The position numbers and the translations under genes are program-made. Shown piece by piece: positions 15,308 through 25,917 of a stretch of DNA of 64,000 nt (position 1 is the first letter of the stretch; each line of letters opens with the position of its first letter). The stretch is from contig NZ_KQ956825.1 in the NCBI RefSeq assembly GCF_001546455.1, positions 16,762-80,761 on the forward strand, given 5' to 3'. The DNA is from Gardnerella vaginalis (lineage in GTDB: Bacteria; Actinomycetota; Actinomycetes; Actinomycetales; Bifidobacteriaceae). A model generated the notes under the pieces. That model was given only the letters and a program-made list of their open reading frames with translations, did not search any database and was not told the origin of the DNA.

Positions 15308-17358
15308 TGAACCGCCTAATCAAGCAACGTTTCGCCAAATACTCAGGCAAAATGAAAACAGTATTGTATTATGCCAAATTAGCTGGCAAAAAGTTGCGCT
15401 GCATCAAAAATAGCGTAAGAAAAGTCAGAAAGAGTAGGCTCAACATAAGCGGATTGTATAATTCGTATACTAATAATGCTGTTCGCTCTGTTGCGCGCTC
15501 TACTGCACGTTCTGGCATGCGTTCTGGCACACAAACCAGCGTAATCCGCAACACTGTTTTTGCAAAAAAGTGCATTGGTGTTGCAATCATATTTGCGATT
15601 ATTGCATCTTTAGCAATAGTAAAGCTTAGTTTTATACAGTTGATTAATGCACGTTCTACTGCTCAGGCGGCGCAGGCAGAACGTAGTAGGACTCGTCCAA
15701 TACTCGCTCGTAGAGGGCGTATTTTGGACGCAAATGGTGCTGTTTTGGCTCAGAGTGTTGAAAGATATAACATAATTGCAGATCCAATGAATGCTCAGTC
15801 CTTTAAACCAACTCCTTGCACAAAGCAAACTGCTGGGAATTGCCATGCAATTAATGGTAAAGACGTTGAAGGAACAGGCGCTGTTGCTGTAGCACGTCTT
15901 TTGGCTCCTATTTTGCATATGAGTTCTGTTGAAATTGGCGGAAAAATTGCAGGTGTAGGGCGTTATGCTGTTATAAAAAGAAACGTTAAGCCTTCTGTTA
16001 AGCGTGCAATAGATAAGCTTAATCTTTCTGGGTGTGTTTATGCAGAAAATAGCAGTGAGCGCGTATATTCAAGTGGTCCTATTTTAGGCGCTTTGATTGG
16101 CTCTGTTAAAGACGCAGAAGAAAGCAGCCGAAAAGAAGCTAAGGGCAGAAGAGGCGAAGTTGGTGAATCTGGCTTGGAGCTTTCTCAAGACAAAGTTTTA
16201 ACTGGTAAAGATGGTTACCAAAAATATCAGGGAAATAACGTTGGAAATGAGAAAATTCCTGGAACGGTAAGTGAATATAAAGAGGCTGTAAACGGTAACG
16301 ACATAAAGCTAACTATTGATAGCGATGTAGATTGGTACGTTAAGAAGGTTCTTCTAGATGGTATGAATAAGTACAAAGCTGGATGGGGCGTTGCTGTTGT
16401 TCAAGATATTCGCACTGGAGAAATTGTTGCTCTAGAAGATAGCGATAATATTAAAGCTGGTTCTGCCGAAGCTAGAGCATCTGTTTCTAAGGCTGTTAGC
16501 CAGGTATTTGAGCCAGGCTCTATTGGCAAAGTATTCTCAGTTGCAGGCATGCTTCAAACTGGAGCGCGCCAGCTAACGGATAAGTTTGCTGTTCCTGGAA
16601 GCATTGAAAAGCAAGGTCAACTTTTCCACGATGCTCACAGCCACGGTGTTATGAAGCTTACTTTAGCAGGCATTTTAAAGGAATCTTCTAACGTTGGCAT
16701 GATTATGGCTGGCGAAAAGTATCCAAATAACAAGCGTTATGAATTCTTGTCTAAGTTTGGAATTGGGCAATTAACTGGCCTTGATTTGCAAGGAGAATCC
16801 CAAGGTTTGTTCCCGAGTGTTCAAGCGTGGGATGGTCGTAAGCAAAATACTGTTTTGTTTGGTCAGGGATATGCAACAAACGCTTTGCAAATCACCAATG
16901 CTATTTCAACAATCGCCAATAAGGGCGTAAGGCTTAAGCAATCGATTATCAAGTCTGTAATCGACCCACATGGCAGAATTACTGAGCGCAAGAGGCCACA
17001 AGGAACTCGCGTTTTAGATGAACACGTTGCTGATCAAATGTTAAATGCCATGGAATCCACGGCAGAATATTACAGTAACTACATATCTGTTAACGGATAT
17101 CGTATTGCTGCAAAGAGTGGTACTGCAGAAGTTGCTGGATTTGGTGGAGCGCTTAGCTCTATTGTTGCAGACTGCGCGGCAATATTGCCTGTCGATAACC
17201 CTCGTTTTGCAATAACAGTTGCATTAAGCAATCCAGAAGGCACATTCGGCGTTTTCGCAGCAGCTCCTCTTATAAAGACAATAGGCGAGTTCTTAATGCA
17301 AAAGTACAACGTTCCAGTATCGACTCCTCGCAGCAACCCTATTCCTTTACAATGGTGA
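15307..17358 (+). CDS. ftsI: septal transpeptidase FtsI (class B penicillin-binding protein)
   Basis: This cross-links peptidoglycan at the septum. A basic N-terminus and a membrane helix (about residues 92-113) lead into the dimerisation domain RPILARRGRILDANGAVLA and the transpeptidase domain. The catalytic motifs are S-x-x-K in EPGSIGKVFS, SxN in SSNVGM and KTG-like KSGTAEVAGF. The ATG at 15307 overlaps the ftsL stop as TGATG and has an AAGGAG ribosome binding site; a TTG at 15304 is also in frame. The 90-residue basic cytoplasmic tail is long for FtsI. No PASTA domain is seen. Confidence 0.9.
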   Translation: MNRLIKQRFAKYSGKMKTVLYYAKLAGKKLRCIKNSVRKVRKSRLNISGLYNSYTNNAVRSVARSTARSGMRSGTQTSVIRNTVFAKKCIGVAIIFAIIASLAIVKLSFIQLINARSTAQAAQAERSRTRPILARRGRILDANGAVLAQSVERYNIIADPMNAQSFKPTPCTKQTAGNCHAINGKDVEGTGAVAVARLLAPILHMSSVEIGGKIAGVGRYAVIKRNVKPSVKRAIDKLNLSGCVYAENSSERVYSSGPILGALIGSVKDAEESSRKEAKGRRGEVGESGLELSQDKVLTGKDGYQKYQGNNVGNEKIPGTVSEYKEAVNGNDIKLTIDSDVDWYVKKVLLDGMNKYKAGWGVAVVQDIRTGEIVALEDSDNIKAGSAEARASVSKAVSQVFEPGSIGKVFSVAGMLQTGARQLTDKFAVPGSIEKQGQLFHDAHSHGVMKLTLAGILKESSNVGMIMAGEKYPNNKRYEFLSKFGIGQLTGLDLQGESQGLFPSVQAWDGRKQNTVLFGQGYATNALQITNAISTIANKGVRLKQSIIKSVIDPHGRITERKRPQGTRVLDEHVADQMLNAMESTAEYYSNYISVNGYRIAAKSGTAEVAGFGGALSSIVADCAAILPVDNPRFAITVALSNPEGTFGVFAAAPLIKTIGEFLMQKYNVPVSTPRSNPIPLQW

Positions 17359-17384
17359 TACATAGTGAATGGGCGGGTGCAAGT

Positions 17385-18596
17385 ATGAATGCTGTTGATG
17401 AATTTTCTAGAACAAGAGTGACCCTTGGTTTTGCTGCAGAACAATATGGTTTTGAGGTAATACCATCTTTTGCTTCTGGAATAACAATTACATCGCTTGT
17501 ATGCGATGTTAGAAACGTTAGGCCTGGGTGTCTTTTTGTTCCTGCAAATCGTGTAGATAAAAGACAGTTGGAAGCTGCTAGAGACGCTGGTGCGTACGCA
17601 GCAATGGTTCCTCCAGAGTTTCGAAGCGAAGCTATGAGCGTTGGTATTCCGTTACTCGTTTCTTCCAACAATCCAGTGACTTTGGGCAAGCTTGCTTGCG
17701 ATGTTAACAATGATCCATCTTCTTTTATAGCCACTTTCGCGGTTGCTGGAGATGACGATGATGAAGTTTACGCAAACGTTATAAGGTTAGCGGATTTTCT
17801 TCACATGCTTGGCAATCCAGTTGGTGTTATAAGCGCTGCTGGATCTAACTCTCTTCAGCGTGATTTAGATTTGGAATATCCGCTTGGAATAGTAGATATT
17901 CAACACAATTTATCGGTGTGTGTAGAAGACGGAGCTGCCGCCGTTGTTATAGCATTAAATTCTGCAACGCTTAAAAAAGATGCCTTGCAGTCTACAAACA
18001 TTGATGTTCTTGGTGTTGAAAGTAACAATGCTCTTGCCATGTCTGGAAGTCTTGATTTATATAAGTCCGATTCATTAAAAACAGATGTGATTGAGATTGA
18101 CAAAAAATCGGATGCTGCTGGTGATGCTGCTTTCGATTCTTTGGCGGCTGCTAATTCTTTGGCGGCTGGCGATTCTTCTAATGCAAAAGACGAGTCGCAA
18201 GCAGGCGGCGCATTAAATAAGCAATCCGAAGAGTCTGCTAAGCAAAACCAATTGCAAAAGGAATCCAAAGAATCAACAGGATCAATAGAATCAACAGAAT
18301 CGCTTAGCTATAGTAGCCAAAGCGATGACTCTCAAATTGACGAATTAAGCATAAATTCTGCGCGCCCTGTAATGAGTTTTTATACTTTGCAGCAAAGATA
18401 CGGCTTCTTAAGCCACGAAAGATCCTATTGTGTTATGCGGTCTAAAGAATCGGATGAATTAGCTGCATTAGCAGACCAAATAGGCGGCAGAGATGTTAGT
18501 AGGCATCTTTCGCTCTCAATTGCAATGGTTCTTGCTGCTGGAGTTAGAAGAGGAACCATTAAAAGTGCGTTGCGAGTGTCTCGCGAATTAAAATAG
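17385..18596 (+). CDS. MurE-like protein lacking the ATP-binding loop
   Basis: It occupies the place of murE between ftsI and murF. Near the N-terminus ITSLVCDVRNVRPGCLFVPA matches the first domain of MurE, and PPEFRSEAMSVGIPLLVS continues in MurE style. Where Mur ligases carry G-T-N-G-K-T, this protein has GVISAAGSNSLQRDLD, with no P-loop, and the central domain is shortened and replaced by a low-complexity serine, alanine and glutamate region. The C-terminus SIAMVLAAGVRRGTIKSALR is not a normal ligase end. It is therefore probably not an active ligase; a structural or regulatory role is possible. The start may be 17352, overlapping ftsI by 7 bases, or 17385 with a nearby GCGGG. Confidence 0.6.
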   Translation: MNAVDEFSRTRVTLGFAAEQYGFEVIPSFASGITITSLVCDVRNVRPGCLFVPANRVDKRQLEAARDAGAYAAMVPPEFRSEAMSVGIPLLVSSNNPVTLGKLACDVNNDPSSFIATFAVAGDDDDEVYANVIRLADFLHMLGNPVGVISAAGSNSLQRDLDLEYPLGIVDIQHNLSVCVEDGAAAVVIALNSATLKKDALQSTNIDVLGVESNNALAMSGSLDLYKSDSLKTDVIEIDKKSDAAGDAAFDSLAAANSLAAGDSSNAKDESQAGGALNKQSEESAKQNQLQKESKESTGSIESTESLSYSSQSDDSQIDELSINSARPVMSFYTLQQRYGFLSHERSYCVMRSKESDELAALADQIGGRDVSRHLSLSIAMVLAAGVRRGTIKSALRVSRELK

Positions 18597-18621
18597 AAAC
18601 CAAAATGTTTAAGAGCAAATA

Positions 18622-20424
18622 ATGTTTTCAACAAAGCAAAATAGTATGCAAAACAAAATTACGGAAAATGTTTCAGCGCAAGCAAGTTTGCGTATGATGC
18701 CTATGAGCATTAAAGAAGTGGCAGATGCGGTTAATGCAACCGAGCTTCTATGTGATTCTGCAAGTTGTGATTCTGCACATTCTGATTCGGTAAACAGCAA
18801 TGACACTGTTATTTGTGCTACAAGCGATTCTCGCAACGTTTCTTGCGGTGCGGTATTTGTTGCTATAAAAGGTGAACGCGTTGACGGTCATGATTTTGTG
18901 CAAAAAGCAGCGCAGCTTGGAGCTAAAGCGGCGATTGTAGAACACGCTGTTTTGCTCGATAAAAGTGTGCAGAACAAAATTGCTCAAATTGTTGTTAAAA
19001 ATTCGGTTGAAGCACTTGGACTTTTAGCAAAGCACAATCTGGTGCGCCGCCGCGCGTTAAACACGCCTTTTAGCGTTATTGGTATAACAGGTTCCGTTGG
19101 AAAAACAACAACAAAAGACATGCTTAATGCTCTTCTTTCAACGCTTGGAAACACGGTTGCGCCAGTTGGGTCATTTAATAACGAAATTGGATTGCCGTTA
19201 ACTTCTTTGCATGTAAACGAGAATACGCGATTCCTTATTGCAGAGATGGGTGCAAATCATGTTGGTGAGATTTCAATGCTCACAACTATTGCGCCTCCAG
19301 ATTTATCGGTTGTGTTAAAAGTTGGTGTTGCTCATTTGGGCGAGTTTGGCTCCGTAGAAAAAATTGCTCAGGCTAAGAGTGAGATTGTTAGGGGGCTTTT
19401 GCCGCACGGAGTGGCAATTTTAAATGCTGATGATTTTCGCGTTGCGGCAATGAGTGAGCTTGCCGATAAAGATAAAATCCGCTGGTTTGGATTGAATGTT
19501 AATAATAATGTCAATTTTGATGCAGCGAATAATGAGAATTATCAGTTACATGCACAAGATATTTCTTTAGATGAAAGTGGTTGTGCGCAATTTTCGATTA
19601 TCGAAAACAAAAACAGTCAGACTTGCGCAAACAATCAGATTCGCGAAAACAGTGCCAGTGTGCATCTTGCGCTTCCTGGAGCGCACAACGTTATGAATGC
19701 ATTAGCTGCTGCGAATGTTGCAAGATATTTTGGTATGAGTCTTAAAAACATTGCTTTAGTTTTGAATAAAGTTTCGCATATTAGCCCGCATCGCATGCAG
19801 ATTTCTGTTATTTGCAAAGATGATAAAAAATTTACACTTATTGACGATTCCTTTAACGCAAATCCAGATTCTATGAAAGCTGGAATTGACGGATTATGCT
19901 CTTACGAATCCGCTCAGTCCGCTCAGTCCGCTCAGTCCGCTCAATCCGCACATTCTGCTGATTCCGCATGCACTAAGCTTTTTAGAATCGCAGTTTTAGG
20001 CTCAATGTTAGAACTTGGGTCTAATGAAAATAAAATGCATGAATCTATTGGCGAATACGTTGCAAAACGCAATATTGATGCAATAATTACGGTTGGGTCA
20101 ACTTTAAGTGAAAAGTTAGATGAGTTAGCTTCTTGTATAGCTAAAGGTGCTAAAGATAATTGGCAAAATAGAGATAATCATCAAAATAAAACTGATGATT
20201 CTAATTGTGATTCTAATTGTGATTCTAAAAACAGTGTGTATTTTGTGCATGATTGCTCTGAGGCAAATAACATTGTTTGGAGTCTTGTGGCCGAGCATCC
20301 TAGTACTGTTGTGTTACTAAAGGGGTCTCACGCTTCGGGACTAAGTGCTTTGGCTGAAAGTTGGGCTAAACTTAGCAATGGCTCTAGCAATGGTCTTAAC
20401 AAACATACGGAGGTTAACCTGTGA
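18622..20424 (+). CDS. murF: UDP-N-acetylmuramoyl-tripeptide--D-alanyl-D-alanine ligase MurF
   Basis: MurF adds D-Ala-D-Ala to the UDP-MurNAc tripeptide, the last cytoplasmic step. Visible are the N-terminal ATSDSRNVSCGAVFVAIKG, the P-loop GITGSVGKTTTKDML, FNNEIGLPLT, AEMGANHVGEI and the C-terminal LIDDSFNANPDSMKAGID. The protein is 600 residues, longer than usual, because of a QSA repeat (9-bp array at 19909-19953) after residue 430 and an asparagine and aspartate-rich insert (KTDDSNCDSNCDSKN). It overlaps mraY by four bases. Confidence 0.95.
   Translation: MFSTKQNSMQNKITENVSAQASLRMMPMSIKEVADAVNATELLCDSASCDSAHSDSVNSNDTVICATSDSRNVSCGAVFVAIKGERVDGHDFVQKAAQLGAKAAIVEHAVLLDKSVQNKIAQIVVKNSVEALGLLAKHNLVRRRALNTPFSVIGITGSVGKTTTKDMLNALLSTLGNTVAPVGSFNNEIGLPLTSLHVNENTRFLIAEMGANHVGEISMLTTIAPPDLSVVLKVGVAHLGEFGSVEKIAQAKSEIVRGLLPHGVAILNADDFRVAAMSELADKDKIRWFGLNVNNNVNFDAANNENYQLHAQDISLDESGCAQFSIIENKNSQTCANNQIRENSASVHLALPGAHNVMNALAAANVARYFGMSLKNIALVLNKVSHISPHRMQISVICKDDKKFTLIDDSFNANPDSMKAGIDGLCSYESAQSAQSAQSAQSAHSADSACTKLFRIAVLGSMLELGSNENKMHESIGEYVAKRNIDAIITVGSTLSEKLDELASCIAKGAKDNWQNRDNHQNKTDDSNCDSNCDSKNSVYFVHDCSEANNIVWSLVAEHPSTVVLLKGSHASGLSALAESWAKLSNGSSNGLNKHTEVNL
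19909..19953 (+). repeat. 9-bp tandem repeat in murF
   Basis: Five consecutive 9-base units, three of TCCGCTCAG then two variants, encode repeated Ser-Ala-Gln. The unit keeps the frame, and the loop it encodes lies in the C-terminal domain. Confidence 0.85.
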
Positions 20425-21524
20425 TTGCGCTTATTGTGGGAATAGTGGTGTCGCTAATAGTGACGATTGTTGGCACACCGCTTTTAATCCGCCTAGTACA
20501 CCGCTTAAATTACGGACAATACATTCGTCAAGACGGTCCACAATCTCACTTAGTTAAGCGCGGAACACCTACTATGGGTGGTGTTGTTATAAACCTCGCT
20601 GTTGTAGTTGGATGGGCTGCTTCCGCACTTTACAGGTATTTTTCCGTTGGTAGAACGCCGTCTTGGTCTGCTGTTCTTGTTCTTTTTGCCATGCTTTCAA
20701 TGGGTTTTCTTGGCTTTATTGATGATTTTGCAAAGGTAAGGAAAAAGCAGAATCTTGGTCTTTCTGTGCGCGCAAAGCTGTTTGGTCAGGTTATTTTTGC
20801 AAGCATTTACGCTGTTTTAGCTCTTATGCTTCCAACTCAGTCTGGTATTGCAAGCGCTCAGCCTGGCATGAGTTTTATAGAAAAACCATTCTTTGATTTT
20901 TCAATGTTTGGCAGAGTAGCTGGAATCGTAATTTTTATTGTTTGGGTAAACTTTTTAATGGCTGCGTGGTCTAATGCAGTAAATCTTACAGACGGATTAG
21001 ATGGCCTTGCTGCTGGATCCTCTATGATTGCTTTTGCGGGATATGCTTTGATTGCTTTTTGGGAGAGTTATCACGTTAAAGGCGGTGGCCATTTTGGATT
21101 CTCTTATGCCGTTTCGGATCCGCTTGATTTAACCATTATCTCCGTTTGCGCAGCCGTTGCCTGCTTTGGGTTCTTGTGGTACAACTCAAATCCTGCTCAG
21201 GTGTTTATGGGAGACACTGGGTCTTTGGCTTTAGGTGGTCTTTTTGCCGCGCTTTCAATCGCCACTCACACGGAGTTTTTGGCTGTTATTTTAGGCGGAT
21301 TATTTGTTATGGAAACCTGCAGTGACGTAATCCAAGTTGGATGCTTTAAAATGACACATAAACGAGTGTTTAAAATGGCTCCAATCCATCACCATTTTGA
21401 GCTTGTTGGATGGGCAGAAGGCAAGGTTGTTGTTCGTTTTTGGATGATTGAGCTTATGTTTGTTCTATCCGCGTTGATGACATTCTATGCGGATTGGGCA
21501 GGTCGTTCTGGACTCTTGATTTAG
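20421..21524 (+). CDS. mraY: phospho-N-acetylmuramoyl-pentapeptide transferase MraY
   Basis: An integral membrane enzyme that makes lipid I from UDP-MurNAc-pentapeptide and undecaprenyl phosphate. Key stretches are GTPTMGGVVI, the magnesium-binding pair in GFIDDFAKV, NAVNLTDGLDGLAAGSS, MGDTGSLALGG and the late MAPIHHHFELVGWAEGKVV. About ten hydrophobic helices are present over 367 residues. It starts with GTG, preceded by GGAGG at 20410, overlapping the murF stop as GTGA. Confidence 0.95.
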   Translation: MIALIVGIVVSLIVTIVGTPLLIRLVHRLNYGQYIRQDGPQSHLVKRGTPTMGGVVINLAVVVGWAASALYRYFSVGRTPSWSAVLVLFAMLSMGFLGFIDDFAKVRKKQNLGLSVRAKLFGQVIFASIYAVLALMLPTQSGIASAQPGMSFIEKPFFDFSMFGRVAGIVIFIVWVNFLMAAWSNAVNLTDGLDGLAAGSSMIAFAGYALIAFWESYHVKGGGHFGFSYAVSDPLDLTIISVCAAVACFGFLWYNSNPAQVFMGDTGSLALGGLFAALSIATHTEFLAVILGGLFVMETCSDVIQVGCFKMTHKRVFKMAPIHHHFELVGWAEGKVVVRFWMIELMFVLSALMTFYADWAGRSGLLI

Positions 21525-21594
21525 CAGGTTCACCGATTAATAATGGCTATACAATTGCTATACCTATACAATTGCGATTAGTAAGGGTGATTAT

Positions 21595-23163
21595 ATGAGC
21601 AGCGTTGCAAATGATTTATGCAAGGAGTTCTCTTTACACACTGAATTCCCGTTCCATAATGTTCTTGTAGCAGGATTAGGTGTTTCTGGTATAGGTGCCA
21701 TGGAAGTGCTTAAAACTGTTGGAGCTAACGCGATTAGCGCAGACGAACGCAAGGCGGAAGCTCAAATCCACGATTTTTCCAAAATCGACTGGACCAAGAT
21801 TGATGCTGTTGTAACATCGCCAGTTTTTAACCCTAGAACACCTTTTATTTTAGAGGCTCAAAAGCGCAATATTCCAGTTATTAGTGAGGTAGAACTTGCA
21901 TGGCTTGTGCGCGTAAAGTCGCTTAAAACAAGTCTTCCAGCCGCATGGATTGGAATTACTGGAACAAATGGCAAAACTTCTACAACCGAAATGACATCTC
22001 AGATGCTTACTGCTTGCGGCCTAGATGCTCCTGCTGTTGGCAATATTGGCAAGTCGGTTTCTCATGCTGCGCTAGAAAAAGAGCACGATGCATTATGCGT
22101 TGAATTAAGCTCTTTCCAGCTACATTTTACGGATTCCTTAGAGTTAGATTGCGCTGCGATTACTAACATTGCGGCCGATCATTTAGACTGGCATGGCGGA
22201 ATCGAAGCCTATGCAAAAGATAAGTCTAAAGTTTTTAATGGCGTTAAAAAAGCGCTTGTGTACAATGCTCAAGATTCACGCGTTAGCGAATTAGCAAAGA
22301 TTGCACAAGTTAAAGATGGTTGCAAAAAAATTGGTTTTACGCTTTGCGCTCCAAAATCTGGAGAAATAGGCGTTGAAGATGGTTGGATTGTAGACAAAAG
22401 TGGCGTTGCTGGTGCAAAAGTTGGCGAAGCAAACAAAATAGTGGCTTTAAATAAACTAAAGCATTTATGTGAGCCAGATGGAAGCGTGTATCCGCATCTT
22501 CTTGCAGATGCATTAACTGCGTTAGCGCTAACTCTTGGCTTAAAACAAGACGTTGAAAATGCAGTTAAGGCATTGCGTAACTTTGCTCCAGGAGGGCATA
22601 GGATTCAAACAGTAGCTACTTTAAACGCTGAAGATAATCTTCCAGACCACGCGATTCGTTTTGTGGACGATTCAAAAGCAACTAACGCTCATGCTGCTGC
22701 CGCCTCTATTTCTAGTTTTGGTAAAAAATCCGTTATTTGGATTGCTGGAGGCCTTGCAAAGGGCGGTCATTTTGAAGATTTAGTTAAGCAAAATCGCAAT
22801 ATTATTAAGGCTGCTGTTGTTATTGGTTTAGATCAAAATCCAATTGTTCAGGCTCTTAACGCTCAGGGGCAAGATATTCCTGTAACAATTGTTTCCGCAA
22901 ACGGTGAAAGCTATGAGTCTTTTGATTATGCAAATGATTCGCTTGTTAAAAAAGCTCAGAATTCGCCAATTTCTAACGCTGATTCCTCGCTTGGGCAAAA
23001 AGTCATTTCTACAGCTGTTCAAGCTGCTGGAAGGTACGCGCAGCCTGGAGATGTTGTTCTTTTAGCGCCAGCATGCGCCTCTATGGATCAGTTTGTTTCT
23101 TATGCAGATCGAGGAAATCGTTTTGCTAAAGAATCTGAGCAGTGGGTTAAGTGCCATGAATGA
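21595..23163 (+). CDS. murD: UDP-N-acetylmuramoylalanine--D-glutamate ligase MurD
   Basis: MurD adds D-glutamate to UDP-MurNAc-L-Ala. The N-terminal Rossmann part has [17 protein letters not shown]; the P-loop is [23 protein letters not shown] and [11 protein letters not shown] follow; the C-terminal domain has [15 protein letters not shown] and [11 protein letters not shown]. At 522 residues it is somewhat long. A short gap of 70 bases with two copies of CTATACAATTGC (21547 and 21564) separates it from mraY. Confidence 0.95.
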   Translation: MSSVANDLCKEFSLHTEFPFHNVLVAGLGVSGIGAMEVLKTVGANAISADERKAEAQIHDFSKIDWTKIDAVVTSPVFNPRTPFILEAQKRNIPVISEVELAWLVRVKSLKTSLPAAWIGITGTNGKTSTTEMTSQMLTACGLDAPAVGNIGKSVSHAALEKEHDALCVELSSFQLHFTDSLELDCAAITNIAADHLDWHGGIEAYAKDKSKVFNGVKKALVYNAQDSRVSELAKIAQVKDGCKKIGFTLCAPKSGEIGVEDGWIVDKSGVAGAKVGEANKIVALNKLKHLCEPDGSVYPHLLADALTALALTLGLKQDVENAVKALRNFAPGGHRIQTVATLNAEDNLPDHAIRFVDDSKATNAHAAAASISSFGKKSVIWIAGGLAKGGHFEDLVKQNRNIIKAAVVIGLDQNPIVQALNAQGQDIPVTIVSANGESYESFDYANDSLVKKAQNSPISNADSSLGQKVISTAVQAAGRYAQPGDVVLLAPACASMDQFVSYADRGNRFAKESEQWVKCHE

Positions 23164-24532
23164 GAACAATAGAAAAGATAGCTCATCTAACAATAAACCT
23201 GCAAAAAAGCTTAGAAGACGTATTTTTGGCACAAAGTCTTTTGGTACAAAGTCTTCTGCCACAAAGCAATCCGCAGCTAAGACCAATAATTCCGACAGTT
23301 TTTCTAGTGTTCAAGATTCTCTTAGCGAGAATGCCAAGGCTTTTAAGCAATATGTTGGTATTCGCAGTATTTTCAACCCATTGTGGTGCCTTTTTGGACT
23401 AAGAATATCCGTTGTAATATTAACCGTTTTTGGCTTATTTATGGTGTTTTCAAGCTCTTCGGTAACAATGATTACTTATGGAGCTGGCCCTTGGGGTTCT
23501 GGAATAAGCCAGCTGATTTATTGCATTATTGGCCTTATTGGATATTTGGTTTTTTCGCATTTACCAGTCGATTTCTATAAAAGTAAGATTATTGTAATTT
23601 ACGCAATATCGGTTTTTATGCAATTTTTGACTTTTGTACCAGGCATTAGGCACGAGGTTAATGGCAATGCTAGCTGGATTAAAATAGGTCCGTTTACAAT
23701 GCAGCCAGCAGAAATCACAAAGCTTGCTATATGCATTTGGCTTCCAATGGCACTTATTCTTGCAAAAAAGGCATATAAGCGTGTTGCTATGCGAGCCTAT
23801 ATTCCAACTGTTGCAGCTCTAGGTGTTTCGGTTCTTTTAGTTGTTGCAGGCAAGGATCTTGGTACCGCTCTTATTATTTTGCTAATTGCTATTGTTGCGT
23901 TTTATGTAGGCGGATTCCCTACAAAATGGCTTGTTGTGGCTCTTATAACGGCGTGTGCTGCGGTTTTGCTGCTTGTTGTTACTAGCCAAAATCGTATGCG
24001 TCGTATTCTTGCCACTATTCAGGGTTGCGATGCAAAGTCAATTAGAGGCGTTTGCTTCCAGGCGATTCACGCACAATATGCAATGGCTTCTGGCGGAATC
24101 ATGGGCGTTGGCATAGGCAATTCTAGGGAAAAGTGGAATTATTTGCCGTATGCTCACAACGATTTTATTTTTGCAATCATTGGCGAAGAAATGGGATTTG
24201 TTGTTGCTTCTTGTGTGATTCTTCTTTATATTGTGATTGGCTGGTGCCTGTTAACTTCCGCTTTGCAGTCAACAAATAAGCTTGTTTCAATATCTCTTAT
24301 TAGTATTGCCACTTGGATTGTTGGTCAAGGCTTAATAAATATTTTGGTTGTTGTTCAGCTTTTGCCAGTTATGGGCGTTCCTATGCCGTTTGTTTCCGCA
24401 GGCGGATCTTCGCTTGTTATGTGTCTTCTTGCAATGGGCGTTGCGGATAGTTTTATTAAGAGTAATCCAAATATAAAACTTGGTAATAAATGGACATTCA
24501 AGCGCGCCAAATCGAAAGCAAGCGGACGTTAA
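23156..24532 (+). CDS. ftsW: lipid II polymerase FtsW
   Basis: A SEDS-family membrane glycosyltransferase that works with FtsI at the septum. It has about ten hydrophobic helices and the conserved [22 protein letters not shown] region split over 23660-23730, [18 protein letters not shown], and [14 protein letters not shown]. The ATG at 23156 overlaps the murD stop and is preferred over an upstream frame beginning at 23093. The first 60 residues are basic and serine-rich with a [11 protein letters not shown] repeat. Confidence 0.92.
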   Translation: MNENNRKDSSSNNKPAKKLRRRIFGTKSFGTKSSATKQSAAKTNNSDSFSSVQDSLSENAKAFKQYVGIRSIFNPLWCLFGLRISVVILTVFGLFMVFSSSSVTMITYGAGPWGSGISQLIYCIIGLIGYLVFSHLPVDFYKSKIIVIYAISVFMQFLTFVPGIRHEVNGNASWIKIGPFTMQPAEITKLAICIWLPMALILAKKAYKRVAMRAYIPTVAALGVSVLLVVAGKDLGTALIILLIAIVAFYVGGFPTKWLVVALITACAAVLLLVVTSQNRMRRILATIQGCDAKSIRGVCFQAIHAQYAMASGGIMGVGIGNSREKWNYLPYAHNDFIFAIIGEEMGFVVASCVILLYIVIGWCLLTSALQSTNKLVSISLISIATWIVGQGLINILVVVQLLPVMGVPMPFVSAGGSSLVMCLLAMGVADSFIKSNPNIKLGNKWTFKRAKSKASGR

Positions 24533-24678
24533 TTTGTAGGAAAGCTTGGTGTAAAATCCGCTTTTTGCAAAAATTTTAGTTAAAACTGAATCAATTGTTA
24601 GGTAGTATATTAAAGTTTTAAATTAGACTTGTTCTGATTGGGATTTCTGATTGGGATTTTTAAGTAAGCAGATTGTAG

Positions 24679-25917
24679 GTGACTAAATTGGTGCAAGATA
24701 AAGACAGCAATTCTTTGCATGTTGTTCTAGCAGGCGGGGGCACTGCTGGTCACGTTAATCCTCTTCTTTCCGTAGCAGACGCACTAAAAGATTTAGATAA
24801 GTCGATAGAAATTAGCGTTGTTGGCACTAATGCTGGCTTAGAAAAAACTCTGGTTCCTAAAGCAGGGCTGCCGCTAGATGTTATTGAAAAAGTTCCATTC
24901 CCTAGAAAACCTAATCTTTACATGCTTAAGTTTCCTTTTAAGTGGATTGTAGAAACGCGCAAGGTTGCTAAGATTCTTGAGCAAAGGCATGCAGATATTG
25001 TTGTTGGATTTGGCGGCTACGCGTCTGCGCCAGTTTATGCACAAGCACACAAAATGCATTTGCCTATTGTGATTCATGAGCAAAATGCTCGCGCAGGAAT
25101 GGCGAATAAGCTTGGTGCGCGTTGGGCAAGCATGATTGGTTGCGTTTACAATAACACTGGTTTGCGCGCAAAAATGGCGCCTAATGGCAGTGCGTCTAAT
25201 GGCAAGGCTTTAAGGGTTGGTCTTCCTCTTAGAAAATCCATATCGGATTTATGTGCAAAGATTACTCAAGACATTGATTTAGCTAGACTTGAAGGCGCTA
25301 AGCATCTTGGATTAGACCCAAGTAGGCCGATTGTTCTTGTAACTGGCGGGTCTTTGGGTGCTAAAAGCATTAACGAAGCTGTATCTATGGCCGCTGGCGA
25401 TTTACTCAAATGTGCGCAAATCATTCATCTTACGGGTAACGGAAAATCTAAAGAGGTTAAAGATAATGTTTCGCGCTCGGCTGGTCTTAATCAAATAAAC
25501 GACATTAAGCCAGAACATGCAGGACTTGGTGATTACCATATTTGTGAATATTTAGAGCGAATCGATTGGGCTTTTGCTTGCGCCGACTTGGTGATTTGCC
25601 GATCGGGAGCTGGAACTGTTGCAGAAGTTTCGGCGATTGGTGTTCCAGCAATCTACGTGCCGCTTCCAATTGGAAACGGAGAGCAGCGCTTTAACGCTCA
25701 GCCTGTTGCAGACGCAGGTGGAGCGATTATTGTAAACGACTGCGATTTTAACGATGACTGGATTCGCGTAAACGCGTTGGAATTGCTTAATAACCCAGAC
25801 GAGCTTTGCCAAATGCGCGAAAAGGCTTGGAAATATGGCATTCGCAATGCTGCAAGCGTAATGGCGGAGCATATTCTTAAAATTGCAAAAGAAAGCAAAA
25901 ATAATCATGGAAATTAA
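24679..25917 (+). CDS. murG: undecaprenyldiphospho-muramoylpentapeptide N-acetylglucosaminyltransferase MurG
   Basis: MurG adds GlcNAc to lipid I to give lipid II on the inner face of the membrane. The N-terminal GT-B domain has [17 protein letters not shown] and [16 protein letters not shown] with [11 protein letters not shown]; the UDP-GlcNAc site has [14 protein letters not shown] and [15 protein letters not shown]. It starts at a GTG (24679); an in-frame TTG at 24688 or GTG at 24691 fits an AGGTGA sequence better, so the first few residues are uncertain. A 146-base AT-rich gap separates it from ftsW. Confidence 0.95.
   Translation: MTKLVQDKDSNSLHVVLAGGGTAGHVNPLLSVADALKDLDKSIEISVVGTNAGLEKTLVPKAGLPLDVIEKVPFPRKPNLYMLKFPFKWIVETRKVAKILEQRHADIVVGFGGYASAPVYAQAHKMHLPIVIHEQNARAGMANKLGARWASMIGCVYNNTGLRAKMAPNGSASNGKALRVGLPLRKSISDLCAKITQDIDLARLEGAKHLGLDPSRPIVLVTGGSLGAKSINEAVSMAAGDLLKCAQIIHLTGNGKSKEVKDNVSRSAGLNQINDIKPEHAGLGDYHICEYLERIDWAFACADLVICRSGAGTVAEVSAIGVPAIYVPLPIGNGEQRFNAQPVADAGGAIIVNDCDFNDDWIRVNALELLNNPDELCQMREKAWKYGIRNAASVMAEHILKIAKESKNNHGN

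Noticed and set aside
23093-23155. longer N-terminus for FtsW
   Set aside because: It lies inside murD and the ATG at 23156 gives the usual coupled arrangement.
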